A model generated the notes under the pieces. It ran no database searches. It worked only from the letters and a program-made list of their open reading frames with translations, and was not told the origin of the DNA. From an uncultured Lachnospiraceae bacterium (GTDB lineage Bacteria; Bacillota; Clostridia; Lachnospirales; Lachnospiraceae): DNA of 52,021 nt. Positions 50,166-52,021 of this stretch are shown piece after piece. The stretch is taken from positions 1-52,021 of the forward strand of contig CAJTOK010000022.1 in the NCBI GenBank assembly GCA_910577825.1. The letters run 5' to 3'. The position numbers and the translations under genes were made by a program. Numbering within the stretch: the first letter of the stretch is position 1; each line of letters starts with the position of its first letter.

Positions 50166-51005
50166 TCAGATTTCCTCCTCCTCTTCTTCTTCAAAACCGC
50201 CGCTTTCTGCTTTCTTTATTGCAAGCATTTTAATCCTGTAATTAATAACTGCAAACATTCCTGCAACTACTGTTGCTGATACAAGGTTAATGCCTAAAGA
50301 TGCAGCTAATGCAAAACCGAAGAAAAATGGTACAAAATCTACTGCTGATTTAACAATCTGCTTTAAAAGGATTGCAATACCTACACAAGGAAGCAGTGCA
50401 CCAACAGTAAATAATGTTTTCATTGCCAGTCCGTCCATTGGCAATGCTGTTTTGATTACGTCAACAACATTTGCCCCGAGTTTACACATAATGACGGTTG
50501 GAATAAATGAACATGCCAGATGTGAAATCCATGGCAGCCCCATGTCAACCAGGTATAACTTTTTATAATCCCTTTTCTCTACAGCCTGCCAGCCTATATG
50601 CTGCCAGAGCAGGTTTATAGTAGCTGTGCCATAGAATAAAACTGTACCTAATGTACCAACCATTGTTCCAAATGATGTAGCGAGTGCTGCCCCCTCTGTT
50701 GATTCTGCACTAAGCCCGTAACTGCTTAAAGCAACCATTGCAAGAGGGATGCCAATATAACTTACTGCCCTTACGTCCGCAGATACAGTACCGCCAGGTG
50801 TAACCAGTGCTATGTAAACTACCTGCATTGCACATCCAACTAAAACCCCCGTTGATATATCCCCTAATATTACGCCGCATACAAGGCCGCCTATTAACGG
50901 CCTTCCCAATGTATAATTACCAACTGATGTGCCTCCCATGCCAGGCATACTTGATAAACAGGCAAACAGGCCTATCAATATGGCTTGTAACCAGCTGATT
51001 TCCAT
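50166..51005 (-). CDS. manY: PTS mannose/fructose/sorbose family IIC component
   Basis: Encodes 279 residues, with 7-9 hydrophobic segments. IIC landmarks are the start MEISWLQAILIGLFACLSSMPGMGG, RPLIGGLVCGVILGDISTGVLVGCAMQVVYIALVTPGGTVSADV in outline, and an acidic C-terminus (GGFEEEEEEEI). It forms the sugar channel with IID. GGGAGG precedes the ATG. The final EEEEEE run is long and reads into the IID ribosome site, whose GAGGAGG derives from these Glu codons. Confidence 0.92.
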   Translation of the reverse strand: MEISWLQAILIGLFACLSSMPGMGGTSVGNYTLGRPLIGGLVCGVILGDISTGVLVGCAMQVVYIALVTPGGTVSADVRAVSYIGIPLAMVALSSYGLSAESTEGAALATSFGTMVGTLGTVLFYGTATINLLWQHIGWQAVEKRDYKKLYLVDMGLPWISHLACSFIPTVIMCKLGANVVDVIKTALPMDGLAMKTLFTVGALLPCVGIAILLKQIVKSAVDFVPFFFGFALAASLGINLVSATVVAGMFAVINYRIKMLAIKKAESGGFEEEEEEEI

Positions 51006-51018
51006 AATGTACCTCCCT

Positions 51019-51516
51019 CTAGTTAAATCCGAACTGCCCCCTGAACTTCTTCCAGTTGCCGATTGCTTCTTCTTTCAGTAATGCAAATTCTACTTCATAA
51101 CCAGCATTCATAATATTTTCAAGTGCCTGTGCTTCTTCCTGTGTAATAGACTGGTTATTTCCAAGTTTAGTAGTGCCAGGCCTGTCATTGCAAGGCCCTA
51201 TAATTACTGTTTTAACACCGCCTGGTTCAAAACCCTGTTCTACAAGGATTTTCTCCATGTCCAGCGGGTTTTTGGTAATAAGGAAATAGTTATCCTTGCT
51301 TGCAAGGACTTTTGCACTTTTTTCCTTAAACTCATCAAGACTCCATACAAATGTTTTCTTTCCACTTGCGCTTTTATAAGCTGCCTTTAATACTGGATTT
51401 TTTGACGCAGCATTATTTACTGCTATAAGACCGTCACAAGGGTACTCCAGCGCCCACCTTGTACAAGTCTGCCCATGAATCATACGGTCATCAACACGGA
51501 TAAATGAAACTGCCAT
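51019..51516 (-). CDS. PTS mannose/fructose/sorbose family IIB component
   Basis: Encodes 165 residues. The phosphorylated His14 lies in FIRVDDRMIHGQTCTRW, the hallmark of the IIB mannose family. LIAVNNAASKNPVLKAAYKSAS, NYFLITKNPLDMEKIL and VKTVIIGPCNDRPGTTKLGNNQSITQEE follow in the expected order. It passes phosphate from IIA to the incoming sugar. GGAGG is 8 bases before the ATG. IIA and IIB are separate genes here, as in the sorbose and fructosamine subtypes, not fused as in E. coli ManX. Confidence 0.93.
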   Translation of the reverse strand: MAVSFIRVDDRMIHGQTCTRWALEYPCDGLIAVNNAASKNPVLKAAYKSASGKKTFVWSLDEFKEKSAKVLASKDNYFLITKNPLDMEKILVEQGFEPGGVKTVIIGPCNDRPGTTKLGNNQSITQEEAQALENIMNAGYEVEFALLKEEAIGNWKKFRGQFGFN

Positions 51517-51533
51517 AATTTTTTCCTCCTTTT

Positions 51534-51962
51534 TTAGATATCATCATCAGATTCCCCAGTTTCTACTTTAAACTCTTTCAATTCTTCCCTTGCTTCTGAA
51601 AGCAGCGTATCCATTAACTCTGCTGTATCCATAGTGTCCTTCATAAGAACGGCACTTAAAGCTAATGGAAGGTTCATGCCCCCTGCTATTACTGTTTTTT
51701 GCAGAAGCCCCTGTTCTGCAATAATATTTGATGCAGTTGTAAGCGGTGAACCCCCTACTATATCACCAAACAGAAGGATTTCATCCTGCTCTGTGATTTT
51801 AGATATACATTTGCGTACATTGTCTGCATATGTATCTGAACCCATACCGTTTTCCAGGCTTGTGGAAATAATATCCTCACGTCCCCCGCCTGCAAGCATT
51901 GCCAGTGCATCATGCAGCCCTGGCGCCAGTGTCCCGTGGCTTACTAAGAAAACATACTTCAT
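51534..51962 (-). CDS. PTS mannose/fructose family IIA component
   Basis: The start is ATG 51962 (MKYVFLVSHGTLAPGL) because AGGAGGG lies 7 bases upstream; 142 residues. His9 in VSHGTLAPG is the phosphorylation site. ILLFGDIVGGSPLTTASNI is the conserved DxxGGSP region, and VIAGGMNLPLALSAVL completes the fold. It is the first gene of the operon IIA-IIB-IIC-IID. The acidic C-terminus (VETGESDDDI) is slightly extended. Confidence 0.93.
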   Translation of the reverse strand: MKYVFLVSHGTLAPGLHDALAMLAGGGREDIISTSLENGMGSDTYADNVRKCISKITEQDEILLFGDIVGGSPLTTASNIIAEQGLLQKTVIAGGMNLPLALSAVLMKDTMDTAELMDTLLSEAREELKEFKVETGESDDDI

Positions 51963-51989
51963 TTTAATCCCTCCTAGTATAATAATGAT

Positions 51990-52007
51990 GTACTCAATCA
52001 AGAGTAC
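51990..52007. promoter_or_regulatory. Palindrome in the PTS operon leader
   Basis: GTACTC-AATCAA-GAGTAC, a perfect 6-6-6 inverted repeat, about 28 bases before the IIA start. It may be an operator or leader hairpin. The promoter lies beyond the right edge of the window, so its relation to the transcription start cannot be seen. Confidence 0.4.
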
Positions 52008-52021
52008 TTGTTTATAAGTTT

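Overview
The window looks like chromosome of a motile, anaerobic Firmicute of the Lachnospiraceae type (Roseburia/Agathobacter/Lachnospira-like). The reasons are AT-rich DNA with strong AGGAGG ribosome sites, a T-box in front of thrS, a Clostridia-type 6S RNA, a flagellin/FliS/FliK-like cluster, BspA-like and BIG2 surface proteins, and PadR-DUF1700-DUF4097 and UPF0175-DUF3368 modules. This assignment is inference; no 16S or other phylogenetic marker was compared.

Layout. 1-2.3 kb: the end of a prophage, visibly richer in GC than the rest, with small zinc-ribbon proteins, a helix-turn-helix protein and a formylglycine-enzyme-like protein that has the hallmarks of a diversity-generating retroelement (DGR) target. 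2.3-2.7 kb: 6S RNA gene with promoter and two related terminators. 2.7-7.9 kb: two-component system (RR-HK) followed closely by a two-gene restriction-modification system. 8.1-11.7 kb: secreted BIG2 protein, rmlD and rmlC, MerR-type regulator, membrane protein. 12.0-14.6 kb: rhomboid protease, flavodoxin/SCP2 protein, HIT protein. 14.7-20 kb: fliS, flagellin, and a 1109-residue protein with a FliK-like C-terminus. 20-22.4 kb: thrS with T-box leader. 22.5-26.4 kb: HipA-like kinase whose 3' end is a copy of the 3' end of the neighbouring BspA-like adhesin gene. 27.2-31.2 kb: hybrid histidine kinase interrupted by an IS231-like element. 31.4-33.1 kb: AAA15 ATPase with a truncated TOPRIM partner. 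33.3-40.9 kb: four-gene signalling operon (REC-HD-GYP, hybrid kinase with Hpt, hybrid kinase fused to DegV, HipA-like kinase). 41.0-41.8 kb: toxin-antitoxin pair bracketed by repeats. 42.0-44.3 kb: PadR envelope module with a structured operator. 44.4-46.2 kb: ATPase + RloB/TOPRIM-like pair, probably antiphage defence, lying between two copies of a 21-bp repeat. 46.4-47.0 kb: pyrophosphatase. 47.0-52.0 kb: mannose-family PTS operon (IIA-IIB-IIC-IID, small membrane protein, HAD phosphatase, N-terminally truncated Enzyme I).

The window is a patchwork of core genes and accessory cassettes. Several cassettes carry visible scars: target duplication at the IS, direct repeats around the ATPase/TOPRIM and toxin-antitoxin modules, a segmental duplication at the HipA-like gene, and a partner gene reduced to 50 codons. 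The best candidates for undescribed biology are the DegV/HD-GYP/HipA-like signalling operon, the chimeric HipA-like kinase, the repeat-bounded ATPase/TOPRIM cassette, and the DGR target with its recognition hairpin.
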